Shown in pieces: positions 29,401-40,100 of a stretch of 64,000 nt of DNA. Under the pieces are notes generated by a model. That model was not told the DNA's origin. It worked only from the letters and a program-made list of their open reading frames with translations, and made no database searches. The DNA lies in NCBI GenBank assembly GCA_030268105.1, contig BSDZ01000044.1, forward strand, positions 1 through 64,000, in the 5' to 3' direction. The translations under genes and the position numbers were made by a program. The stretch is from Volvox africanus (Eukaryota; Chlorophyta; Chlorophyceae; Chlamydomonadales; Volvocaceae). Each line of letters starts with the position of its first letter. Position 1 is the stretch's first letter.

Positions 29401-30820
29401 CTCAAAAAAATCATCATTCGTGTCTTTAGGCAATACAGATCATTATCAATATTATTGTTTCGTGGTTCTTGTTGGCAATCGTATGCAAGGGGTTTATAGG
29501 TGTGGTACGGATTCTCACACATTGGCTCAGCCCTTGTGAGCGCTCTGAGCGTGTTATAGTCTCAAAAAAATCATCATTCGTGTCCTTAGGCAATACAGAT
29601 CATTATCAATATTATTGTTTCGTGGTTCTTGTTGGCAATCGTATGCAAGGGGTTTATAGGTGTGGTACGGATTCTCACACATTGGCCCAGCCCTTGTAAG
29701 CACTCTGAGCGTGTTATAGTCTCAAAAAAAGCATCATTCGTGTCCTTAGGCAATACAGATCATTATCAATATTATTGTTTCGTGGTTCTTGTTGGCAATC
29801 GTATGCAAGGGGTTTATAGGTGTGGTATGGATTCCCACACATTGGCTCAGCCCTTGTGAGCGCTCTGAGCGTGTTATAGTCTCAAAAAAATCATCATTCG
29901 TGTCCTTAGGCAATACAGATCATTATCAATATTATTGTTTCGTGGTTCTTGTTGGCAATCGTATGCAAGGGGTTTATAGGTGTGGTACGGATTCTCACAC
30001 ATTGGCCCAGCCCTTGTAAGCACTCTGAGCGTGTTATAGTCTCAAAAAAAGCATCATTCGTGTCCTTAGGCAATACAGATCATTATTAATATTATTGTTT
30101 CGTGGTTCTTGTTGGCAATCGTATGCAAGGGGTTTATAGGTGTGGTATGGATTCCCACACATTGGCTCAGCCCTTGTGAGCGCTCTGAGCGTGTTATAGT
30201 CTCAAAAAAATCATCATTCGTGTCCTTAGGCAATACAGATCATTATCAATATTATTGTTTCGTGGTTCTTGTTGGCAATCGTATGCAAGGGGTTTATAGG
30301 TGTGGTACGGATTCCCACACATTGGCTCAGCCCTTGTGAGCGCTCTGAGCGTGTTATAGTCTCAAAAAAATCATCATTCGTGTCCTTAGGCAATACAGAT
30401 CATTATCAATATTATTGTTTCGTGGTTCTTGTTGGCTATCGTATGCAAGGGGTTTATAGGTGTGGTATGGTCTCTCACAATTTTGCCCAGCCCTTGTGAG
30501 CGCTCTGAGCGTGTTATAGTCTCAAAAAAATCATCATTCGTGTCCTTAGGCAATACAGATCATTATCAATATTTATTATTGTTTCGTGGTTCTTGTTGGC
30601 AATCGTATGCAAGGGGTTTATAGGTGTGGTACGGATTCTCACACATTGGCTCAGCCCTTTTGAGCGCTCTGAGCGTGTTATAGTCTCAAAAAAATCATCA
30701 TTCGTGTCCTTAGGCAATACAGATCATTATCAATATTATTGTTTCGTGGTTCTTGTTGGCAATCGTATGCAAGGGGTTTATAGGTGTGGTACGGATTCTC
30801 ACACATTGGCCCAGCCCTTG
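17464..30820. repeat. Diverged satellite subfamily block, duplicated at 8.0-9.3 kb offset
   Basis: Monomers carrying TATGGTCTCTCACAATTTTG in place of the usual TACGGATTCTCACACATTGG occur only between about 17.8 and 30.5 kb, at least 12 times. The segment 17.46-22.65 kb is repeated at 26.75-30.82 kb, with offsets of 9286 bp at the start and about 8007-8167 bp later. Private marks are shared by both halves: the 159-bp monomers, the TTAT-insertion monomers, GGATTCTAACAC, GTGAGGGCTCTG, GTGTCTTTAGG and TTGTAAGCACTC. Inside the first half an eight-monomer unit (1279 bp) is itself repeated (17943 and 19222). Confidence 0.8.
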
Positions 30821-33800
30821 TAAGCACTCTGAGCGTGTTATAGTCTCAAAAAAAGCATCATTCGTGTCCTTAGGCAATACAGATCATTATTAATATTATT
30901 GTTTCGTGGTTCTTGTTGGCAATCGTATGCAAGGGGTTTATAGGTGTGGTATGGATTCCCACACATTGGCTCAGCCCTTTTGAGCGCTCTGAGCGTGTTA
31001 TAGTCTCAAAAAAATCATCATTCGTGTCCTTAGGCAATACAGATAATTATCAATATTATTGTTTCGTGGTTCTTGTTGGCAATCGTATGCAAGGGGTTTA
31101 TAGGTGTGGTACGGATTCTCACACATTGGCTCAGCCCTTGTGAGCGCTCTGAGCGTGTTATAGTCTCAAAAATATCATCATTCGTGTCCTTAGGCAATAC
31201 AGATCATTATCAATATTATTGTTTCGTGGTTCTTGTTGGCAATCGTATGCAAGGGGTTTATAGGTGTGGTACGGATTCTCACACATTGGCCCAGCCCTTG
31301 TGAGCGCTCTGAGCGTGTTATAGTCTCAAAAAAATCATCATTCGTGTCCTTAGGCAATACAGATCATTATCAATATTATTGTTTCGTGGTTCTTGTTGGC
31401 AATCGTATGCAAGGGGTTTATAGGTGTGGTACGGATTCTCACACATTGGCTCAGCCCTTGTGAGCGCTCTGAGCGTGTTATAGTCTCAAAAAAATCATCA
31501 TTCGTGTCCTTAGGCAATACAGATCATTATCAATATTATTGTTTTGTGGTTCTTGTTGGCAATCGTATGCAAGGGGTTTATAGGTGTGGTACGGATTCTC
31601 ACACATTGGCCCAGCCCTTGTGAGCGCTCTGAGCGTGTTATAGTCTCAAAAAAATCATCATTCGTGTCCTTAGGCAATACAGATCATTATCAATATTATT
31701 GTTTCGTGGTTCTTGTTGGCAATCGTATGCAAGGGGTTTATAGGTGTGGTATGGATTCCCACACATTGGCTCAGCCCTTGTGAGCACTCTGAGCGTGTTA
31801 TAGTCTCAAAAAAAGCATCATTCGTGTCCTTAGGCAATACAGATCATTATCAATATTATTGTTTCGTGGTTCTTGTTGGCAATCGTATGCAAGGGGTTTA
31901 TAGGTGTGGTACGGATTCTCACACATTGGCTCAGCCCTTGTGAGCGCTCTGAGCGTGTTATAGTCTCAAAAAAAGCATCATTCGTGTCCTTAGGCAATAC
32001 AGATCATTATCAATATTATTGTTTCGTGGTTCTTGTTGGCAATCGTATGCAAGGGGTTTATAGGTGTGGTACGGATTCTCACACATTAACCCAGCCCTTG
32101 TGAGCGCTCTGAGCGTGTTATAGTCTCAAAAAAATCATCATTCGTGTCCTTAGGCAATACAGATCATTATCAATATTATTGTTTCGTGGTTCTTGTTGGC
32201 AATCGTATGCAAGGGGTTTATAGGTGTGGTATGGATTCCCACACATTGGCTCAGCCCTTGTGAGCACTCTGAGCGTGTTATAGTCTCAAAAAAAGCATCA
32301 TTCGTGTCCTTAGGCAATACAGATCATTATCAATATTATTGTTTCGTGGTTCTTGTTGGCAATCGTATGCAAGGGGTTTATAGGTGTGGTACGGATTCTC
32401 ACACATTGGCTCAGCCCTTGTGAGCGCTCTGAGCGTGTTATAGTCTCAAAAAAATCATCATTCGTGTCCTTAGGCAATACAGATCATTATCAATATTATT
32501 GTTTCGTGGTTCTTGTTGGCAATCGTATGCAAGGGGTTTATAGGTGTGGTACGGATTCTCACACATTGGCCCAGCCCTTGTGAGCGCTCTGAGCGTGTTA
32601 TAGTCTCAAAAAAAGCATCATTCGTGTCCTTAGGCAATACAGATCATTATCAATATTATTGTTTCGTGGTTCTTGTTGGCAATCGTATGCAAGGGGTTTA
32701 TAGGTGTGGTACGGATTCTCACACATTGGCCCAGCCCTTGTGAGCGCTCTGAGCGTGTTATAGTCTCAAAAAAAGCATCATTCGTGTCCTTAGGCAATAC
32801 AGATCATTATCAATATTATTGTTTCGTGGTTCTTGTTGGCAATCGTATGCAAGGGGTTTATAGGTGTGGTATGGATTCTCACACATTGGCTCAGCCCTTG
32901 TGAGCGCTCTGAGCGTGTTATAGTCTCAAAAAAATCATCATTCGTGTCCTTAGGCAATACAGATCATTATCAATATTATTGTTTCGTGGTTCTTGTTGGC
33001 AATTGTATGCAAGGGGTTTATAGGTGTGGTATGGATTCTCACACATTGGCCCAGCCCTTGTGAGCGCTCTGAGCGTGTTATAGTCTCAAAAAAATCATCA
33101 TTCGTGTCCTTAGGCAATACAGATCATTATCAATATTATTGTTTCGTGGTTCTTGTTGGCAATCGTATGCAAGGGGTTTATAGGTGTGGTACGGATTCCC
33201 ACACATTGGCTCAGCCCTTGTGAGCGCTCTGAGCGTGTTATAGTCTCAAAAAAATCATCATTCGTGTCCTTAGGCAATACAGATCATTATCAATATTATT
33301 GTTTCGTGGTTCTTGTTGGCAATCGTATGCAAGGGGTTTATAGGTGTGGTACGGATTCTCACACATTGGCCCAGCCCTTGTGAGCGCTCTGAGCGTGTTA
33401 TAGTCTCAAAAAAATCATCATTCGTGTCCTTAGGCAATACAGATCATTATCAATATTATTGTTTCGTGGTTCTTGTTGGCAATCGTATGCAAGGGGTTTA
33501 TAGGTGTGGTACGGATTCTCACACATTGGCCCGGCCCTTGTGAGCGCTCTGAGCGTGTTATAGTCTCAAAAAAATCATCATTCGTGTCCTTAGGCAATAC
33601 AGATCATTATCAATATTATTGTTTCGTGGTTCTTGTTGGCAATCGTATGCAAGGGGTTTATAGGTGTTGTACGGATTCTCACACATTGGCTCAGCCCTTG
33701 TGAGCGCTCTGAGCGTGTTATAGTCTCAAAAAAATCATCATTCGTGTCCTTAGGCAATACAGATCATTATCAATATTATTGTTTCGTGGTTCTTGTTGGC

Positions 33801-36800
33801 AATCGTATGCAAGGGGTTTATAGGTGTGGTATGGATTCCCACACATTGGCTCAGCCCTTGTGAGCGCTCTGAGCGTGTTATAGTCTCAAAAAAAGCATCA
33901 TTCGTGTCCTTAGGCAATACAGATCATTATCAATATTATTGTTTCGTGGTTCTTGTTGGCAATCGTATGCAAGGGGTTTATAGGTGTGGTACGGATTCTC
34001 ACACATTGGCTCAGCCCTTGTGAGCGCTCTGAGCGTGTTATAGTCTCAAAAAAATCATCATTCGTGTCCTTAGGCAATACAGATCATTATCAATATTATT
34101 GTTTCGTGGTTCTTGTTGGCAATTGTATGCAAGGGGTTTATAGGTGTGGTATGGATTCTCACACATTGGCCCAGCCCTTGTGAGCGCTCTGAGCGTGTTA
34201 TAGTCTCAAAAAAATCATCATTCGTGTCCTTAGGCAATACAGATCATTATCAATATTATTGTTTCGTGGTTCTTGTTGGCAATCGTATGCAAGGGGTTTA
34301 TAGGTGTGGTACGGATTCCCACACATTGGCTCAGCCCTTGTGAGCGCTCTGAGCGTGTTATAGTCTCAAAAAAATCATCATTCGTGTCCTTAGGCAATAC
34401 AGATCATTATCAATATTATTGTTTCGTGGTTCTTGTTGGCAATCGTATGCAAGGGGTTTATAGGTGTGGTACGGATTCTCACACATTGGCCCAGCCCTTG
34501 TGAGCGCTCTGAGCGTGTTATAGTCTCAAAAAAATCATCATTCGTGTCCTTAGGCAATACAGATCATTATTAATATTATTGTTTCGTGGTTCTTGTTGGC
34601 AATTGTATGCAAGGGGTTTATAGGTGTGGTACGGATTCTCACACATTGGCTCAGCCCTTGTGAGCGCTCTGAGCGTGTTATAGTCTCAAAAAAATCATCA
34701 TTCGTGTCCTTAGGCAATACAGATCATTATCAATATTATTGTTTCGTGGTTCTTGTTGGCAATCGTATGCAAGGGGTTTATAGGTGTGGTACGGATTCTC
34801 ACACATTGGCCCAGCCCTTGTGAGCGCTCTGAGCGTGTTATAGTCTCAAAAAAAGCATCATTCGTGTCCTTAGGCAATACAGATCATTATCAATATTATT
34901 GTTTCGTGGTTCTTGTTGGCAATCGTATGCAAGGGGTTTATAGGTGTGGTACGGATTCTCACACATTGGCCCGGCCCTTGTGAGCGCTCTGAGCGTGTTA
35001 TAGTCTCAAAAAAATCATCATTCGTGTCCTTAGGCAATACAGATCATTATCAATATTATTGTTTCGTGGTTCTTGTTGGCAATCGTATGCAAGGGGTTTA
35101 TAGGTGTTGTACGGATTCTCACACATTGGCTCAGCCCTTGTGAGCGCTCTGAGCGTGTTATAGTCTCAAAAAAATCATCATTCGTGTCCTTAGGCAATAC
35201 AGATCATTATCAATATTATTGTTTCGTGGTTCTTGTTGGCAATCGTATGCAAGGGGTTTATAGGTGTGGTATGGATTCCCACACATTGGCTCAGCCCTTG
35301 TGAGCACTCTGAGCGTGTTATAGTCTCAAAAAAATCATCATTCGTGTCCTTAGGCAATACAGATCATTATCAATATTATTGTTTCGTGGTTCTTGTTGGC
35401 AATCGTATGCAAGGGGTTTATAGGTGTGGTACGGATTCTCACACATTGGCTCAGCCCTTGTGAGCGCTCTGAGCGTGTTATAGTCTCAAAAAAATCATCA
35501 TTCGTGTCCTTAGGCAATACAGATCATTATCAATATTATTGTTTCGTGGTTCTTGTTGGCAATTGTATGCAAGGGGTTTATAGGTGTGGTACGGATTCCC
35601 ACACATTGGCCCAGCCCTTGTGAGCGCTCTGAGCGTGTTATAGTCTCAAAAAAATCATCATTCGTGTCCTTAGGCAATACAGATCATTATCAATATTATT
35701 GTTTCGTGGTTCTTGTTGGCAATCGTATGCAAGGGGTTTATAGGTGTGGTATGGATTCCCACACATTGGCTCAGCCCTTGTGAGCACTCTGAGCGTGTTA
35801 TAGTCTCAAAAAAAGCATCATTCGTGTCCTTAGGCAATACAGATCATTATCAATATTATTGTTTCGTGGTTCTTGTTGGCAATCGTATGCAAGGGGTTTA
35901 TAGGTGTGGTACGGATTCTCACACAGTGGCTCAGCCCTTGTGAGCGCTCTGAGCGTGTTATAGTCTCAAAAAAATCATCATTCGTGTCCTTAGGCAATAC
36001 AGATCATTATCAATATTATTGTTTCGTGGTTCTTGTTGGCAATCGTATGCAAGGGGTTTATAGGTGTGGTACGGATTCTCACACATTGGCCCAGCCCTTG
36101 TGAGCGCTCTGAGCGTGTTATAGTCTCAAAAAAAGCATCATTCGTGTCCTTAGGCAATACAGATCATTATCAATATTATTGTTTCGTGGTTCTTGTTGGC
36201 AATCGTATGCAAGGGGTTTATAGGTGTGGTACGGATTCTCACACATTGGCCCAGCCCTTGTGAGCGCTCTGAGCGTGTTATAGTCTCAAAAAAATCATCA
36301 TTCGTGTCCTTAGGCAATACAGATCATTATCAATATTATTGTTTCGTGGTTCTTGTTGGCAATCGTATGCAAGGGGTTTATAGGTGTTGTACGGATTCTC
36401 ACACATTGGCTCAGCCCTTGTGAGCGCTCTGAGCGTGTTATAGTCTCAAAAAAATCATCATTCGTGTCCTTAGGCAATACAGATCATTATCAATATTATT
36501 GTTTCGTGGTTCTTGTTGGCAATTGTATGCAAGGGGTTTATAGGTGTGGTATGGATTCTCACACATTGGCCCAGCCCTTGTGAGCGCTCTGAGCGTGTTA
36601 TAGTCTCAAAAAAATCATCATTCGTGTCCTTAGGCAATACAGATCATTATCAATATTATTGTTTCGTGGTTCTTGTTGGCAATCGTATGCAAGGGGTTTA
36701 TAGGTGTGGTACGGATTCCCACACATTGGCTCAGCCCTTGTGAGCGCTCTGAGCGTGTTATAGTCTCAAAAAAATCATCATTCGTGTCCTTAGGCAATAC

Positions 36801-37095
36801 AGATCATTATCAATATTATTGTTTCGTGGTTCTTGTTGGCAATCGTATGCAAGGGGTTTATAGGTGTGGTACGGATTCTCACACATTGGCCCAGCCCTTG
36901 TGAGCGCTCTGAGCGTGTTATAGTCTCAAAAAAATCATCATTCGTGTCCTTAGGCAATACAGATCATTATTAATATTATTGTTTCGTGGTTCTTGTTGGC
37001 AATTGTATGCAAGGGGTTTATAGGTGTGGTATGGATTCCCACACATTCGCCCAGCCCTTGTGAGCGCTCTGAGCGTGTTATAGTCTCAAAAAAAT

Positions 37096-37165
37096 GTATG
37101 CCACCGACAACACCACAGACAGCGACTCTAATGCAATAAGGTATGTGTTCTGTGTGATCGTATAT
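37096..37165. other. Junction between the two satellites
   Basis: The last 160-bp monomer stops abruptly in its A-tract at 37095. About 70 bp of non-repetitive sequence (GCCACCGACAACACCACAG and following) then lead into the first recognisable unit of the second satellite. No target-site duplication, telomere tract or gene is visible in it. Confidence 0.7.
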
Positions 37166-40100
37166 GTGGTGTGTGTAGCTGTGTGTCGTGTGTGGTGCCG
37201 GTTCGTCTGATTCGTGCCCCTTGTTGTGTGCGTTGTCGTATGCGGCATGTGGAGCTGTGTGTCGTGTGTGGTACGGGGTCGTGCGATTCGTGCCCTGTGT
37301 CGTGTGTGTTTTCGTATGTGGTGTGTGGAGCTGTGTGTCGTGTCGTGTGTGATACGGGGTCGTGCGATTCGTGCCCTGTGTCGTAAGTGTTTTCGTATGT
37401 GGTGTGTGGAGCTGTGTGTCGTGTCGTGTGTGATACGGGGTCGTGTGGTTCGTGCCCTGTGTCGTAAGTGTTTTCGTATGTGGTGTGTGGAGCTGTGTGT
37501 CGTGTGTGGTGCGGGGTCGTGTGGTTCGTGCCCTGTGTTGTGTGTGTTGTCGTATGCGGTATGTGGAGCTGTGTTTCATGTGTGGTACGGGGTCGTGTGG
37601 TTCGTGCCCTGTGTCGTGTGTGTTTTCGTATGTGGTGTGTGGAGCTGTGTGTCGTGTGTGGTGCGGGGTCGTGTGGTTCGTGCCCTGTGTTGTGTGCGTG
37701 GTCGTATGCGGTATGTGGAGCTGTGTTTCATGTGTGGTACAGGGTCGTGTGGTTCGTGCCCTGTGTCGTGTGCGTTGTCGTATGTGGTGTGTGGAGCTGT
37801 GTGTCGTGTGTGGTACGGGGTCGTGCGGTTCGTGCCCTGTGTTGTGTGCGTTGTCGTATGCGGTATGTGGAGCTGTGTGTCGTGTCGTGTGTGGTACGGG
37901 GTCGTGCGATTCGTGCCCTGTGTCGTGTGTGTTTTCGTATGTGGTGTGTGGAGCTGTGTGTCGTGTGTGGTGCGGGGTCGTGTGGTTCGTGCCCTGTGTC
38001 GTGTGCGTTGTCGTATGCGGTGTGTGGAGCTGTGTGTCGCGTGTGGTGCTGGGCCTTTTGGTTCGTGCCCTGTGTCCTGTGTGTTTTCGTATCTGGTGTG
38101 TGGAACCGTGTGTCGTGTGTGGTGCGGGGTCGTGCGATTCGTGCCCTTTGTTGTGTGCATTGTCGTATGCGGTATGTGGAGCTGTGTGTCGTGTCGTGTG
38201 TGGTACGGGGTCGTGCGATTCGTGCCCTGTGTCGTGTGCGTTGTCGTATGTGGTGTGTGGAGCTGTGTGTCGTGTGTGGTACGGGGTCGTGTGGTTCGTG
38301 CCCTGTGTTGTGTGCGTTGTCGTATGCGGTATGTGGAGCTGTGTGTCCTGTCGTGTGTGGTACGGGGTTGTGCGATTCGTGCCCTGTGTCGTGTGCGTTG
38401 TCGTATGTGGTGTGTGGAGCTGTGTGTCGTGTGTGGTACGGGGTCGTGTGGTTCGTGCCCTGTGTTGTGTGCGTGGTCGTATGCGGCATGTGGAGCTGTG
38501 TGTCGTGTCGTGTGTGGTACGGGGTCGTGCGATTCGTGCCCTGTGTCGTGTGTGTTTTCGTATGTGGTGTGTGGAGCTGTGTGTCGTGTGTGGTGCGGGG
38601 TCGTGTGGTTCGTGCCCTGTGTCGTGTGCGTTGTCGTATGCGGTGTGTGGAGCTGTGTGTCGCGTGTGGTGCTGGGCCTTTTGGTTCGTGCCCTGTGTCC
38701 TGTGTGTTTTCGTATCTGGTGTGTGGAACCGTGTGTCGTGTGTGGTGCGGGGTCGTGCGATTCGTGCCCTTTGTTGTGTGCATTGTCGTATGCGGTATGT
38801 GGAGCTGTGTGTCGTGTCGTGTGTGGTACGGGGTCGTGCGATTCGTGCCCTGTGTCGTGTGCGTTGTCGTATGTGGTGTGTGGAGCTGTGTGTCGTGTGT
38901 GGTACGGGGTCGTGTGGTTCGTGCCCTGTGTTGTGTGCGTTGTCGTATGCGGTATGTGGAGCTGTGTGTCCTGTCGTGTGTGGTACGGGGTTGTGCGATT
39001 CGTGCCCTGTGTCGTGTGCGTTGTCGTATGTGGTGTGTGGAGCTGTGTGTCGTGTGTGGTACGGGGTCGTGTGGTTCGTGCCCTGTGTTGTGTGCGTGGT
39101 CGTATGCGGCATGTGGAGCTGTGTGTCGTGTCGTGTGTGGTACGGGGTCGTGCGATTCGTGCCCTGTGTCGTGTGTGTTTTCGTATGTGGTGTGTGGAGC
39201 TGTGTGTCGTGTGTGGTGCGGGGTCGTGTGGTTCGTGCCCTGTGTCGTGTGCGTTGTCGTATGCGGTGTGTGGAGCTGTGTGTCGCGTGTGGTGCGGGGC
39301 CTTTTGGTTCGTACCCTGTGTCCTGTGTGTTTTCGTATCTGGTGTGTGGAACCGTGTATCGTGTGTGGTGCGGGGTCGTGCGATTCGTGCCCTGTGTTGT
39401 GTGCATTGTCGTATGCGGTATGTGGAGTTGTGTGTCGTGTCGTGTGTGGTAAGGGGTCGTGCGATTCGTGCCCTGTGTCGTGTGTGTTTTCGTATGTGGT
39501 GTGTGGAGCTGTGTGTCGTGTGTGTTGCGGGGTCGTGTGGTTCGTGCCCTGTGTCGTGTGCGTTGTCGTATGCGGTGTGTGGAGCTGTGTGTCGCGTGTG
39601 GTGCGGGGCCTTTTGGTTCGTGCCCTGTGTCCTGTGTGTTTTCGTATCTGGTGTGTGGAACCGTGTATCGTGTGTGGTGCGGGGTCGTGCGATTCGTGCC
39701 CTGTGTTGTGTGCATTGTCGTATGGGGTATGTGGAGCTGTGTGTCGTGTCGTGTGTGGTACGGGGTCGTGCGAATCGTGCCCTGTGTAGTGTGCGTTGTC
39801 GTATGTGGTGTGTGGAGCTGTGTGTCGTGTGTGGTACGGGGTCGTGTGGTTCGTGCCCTGTGTTGTGTGTGTTGTCGTATGCGGTATGTGGAGCTGTGTT
39901 TCATGTGTGGTACGGGGTCGTGTGGTTCGTGCCCTGTGTCGTGTGTGTTTTCGTATGTGGTGTGTGGAGCTGTGTGTCGTGTGTGGTGCGGGGTCGTGTG
40001 GTTCGTGCCCTGTGTTGTGTGCGTGGTCGTATGCGGTATGTGGAGCTGTGTTTCATGTGTGGTACAGGGTCGTGTGGTTCGTGCCCTGTGTCGTGTGCGT

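Larger units (their letters stand above)
1..37095. repeat. 160-bp tandem satellite array (about 232 monomers)
   Basis: A head-to-tail array with a strict 160-bp period fills the first 37.1 kb without interruption. Landmarks in every monomer are TCAATATTATTGTTTCG, GCAATCGTATGCAAGGGG, the palindrome GAGCGCTC and AGTCTCAAAAAAATCATC. Monomers differ at few recurring sites, such as C or T after GGATT, C or T in GGCYCAGCCC, C, A or T in CAATNGTATG, and T or G in AAAAAKCATC. Three monomers are 159 bp (A-tract contraction near 17.88, 19.16 and 27.17 kb) and three are 164 bp (TTAT insertion near 22.40, 23.05 and 30.57 kb). A 76-residue open frame recurs in almost every monomer, but 160 is not a multiple of three, so successive frames overlap out of register; I do not regard it as coding. 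The nucleosome-scale period fits centromeric or subtelomeric heterochromatin, which is inference. The array starts before the window. Confidence 0.98.

Noticed and set aside
24..36903. Recurring 76-residue open frames (MLAIVCKGFIGVV... type) on the plus strand, one per monomer
   Set aside because: The frame is longer than the 160-bp monomer and 160 is not divisible by three, so neighbouring copies overlap out of register. Its variation simply follows satellite variation, with no upstream signals or domain.
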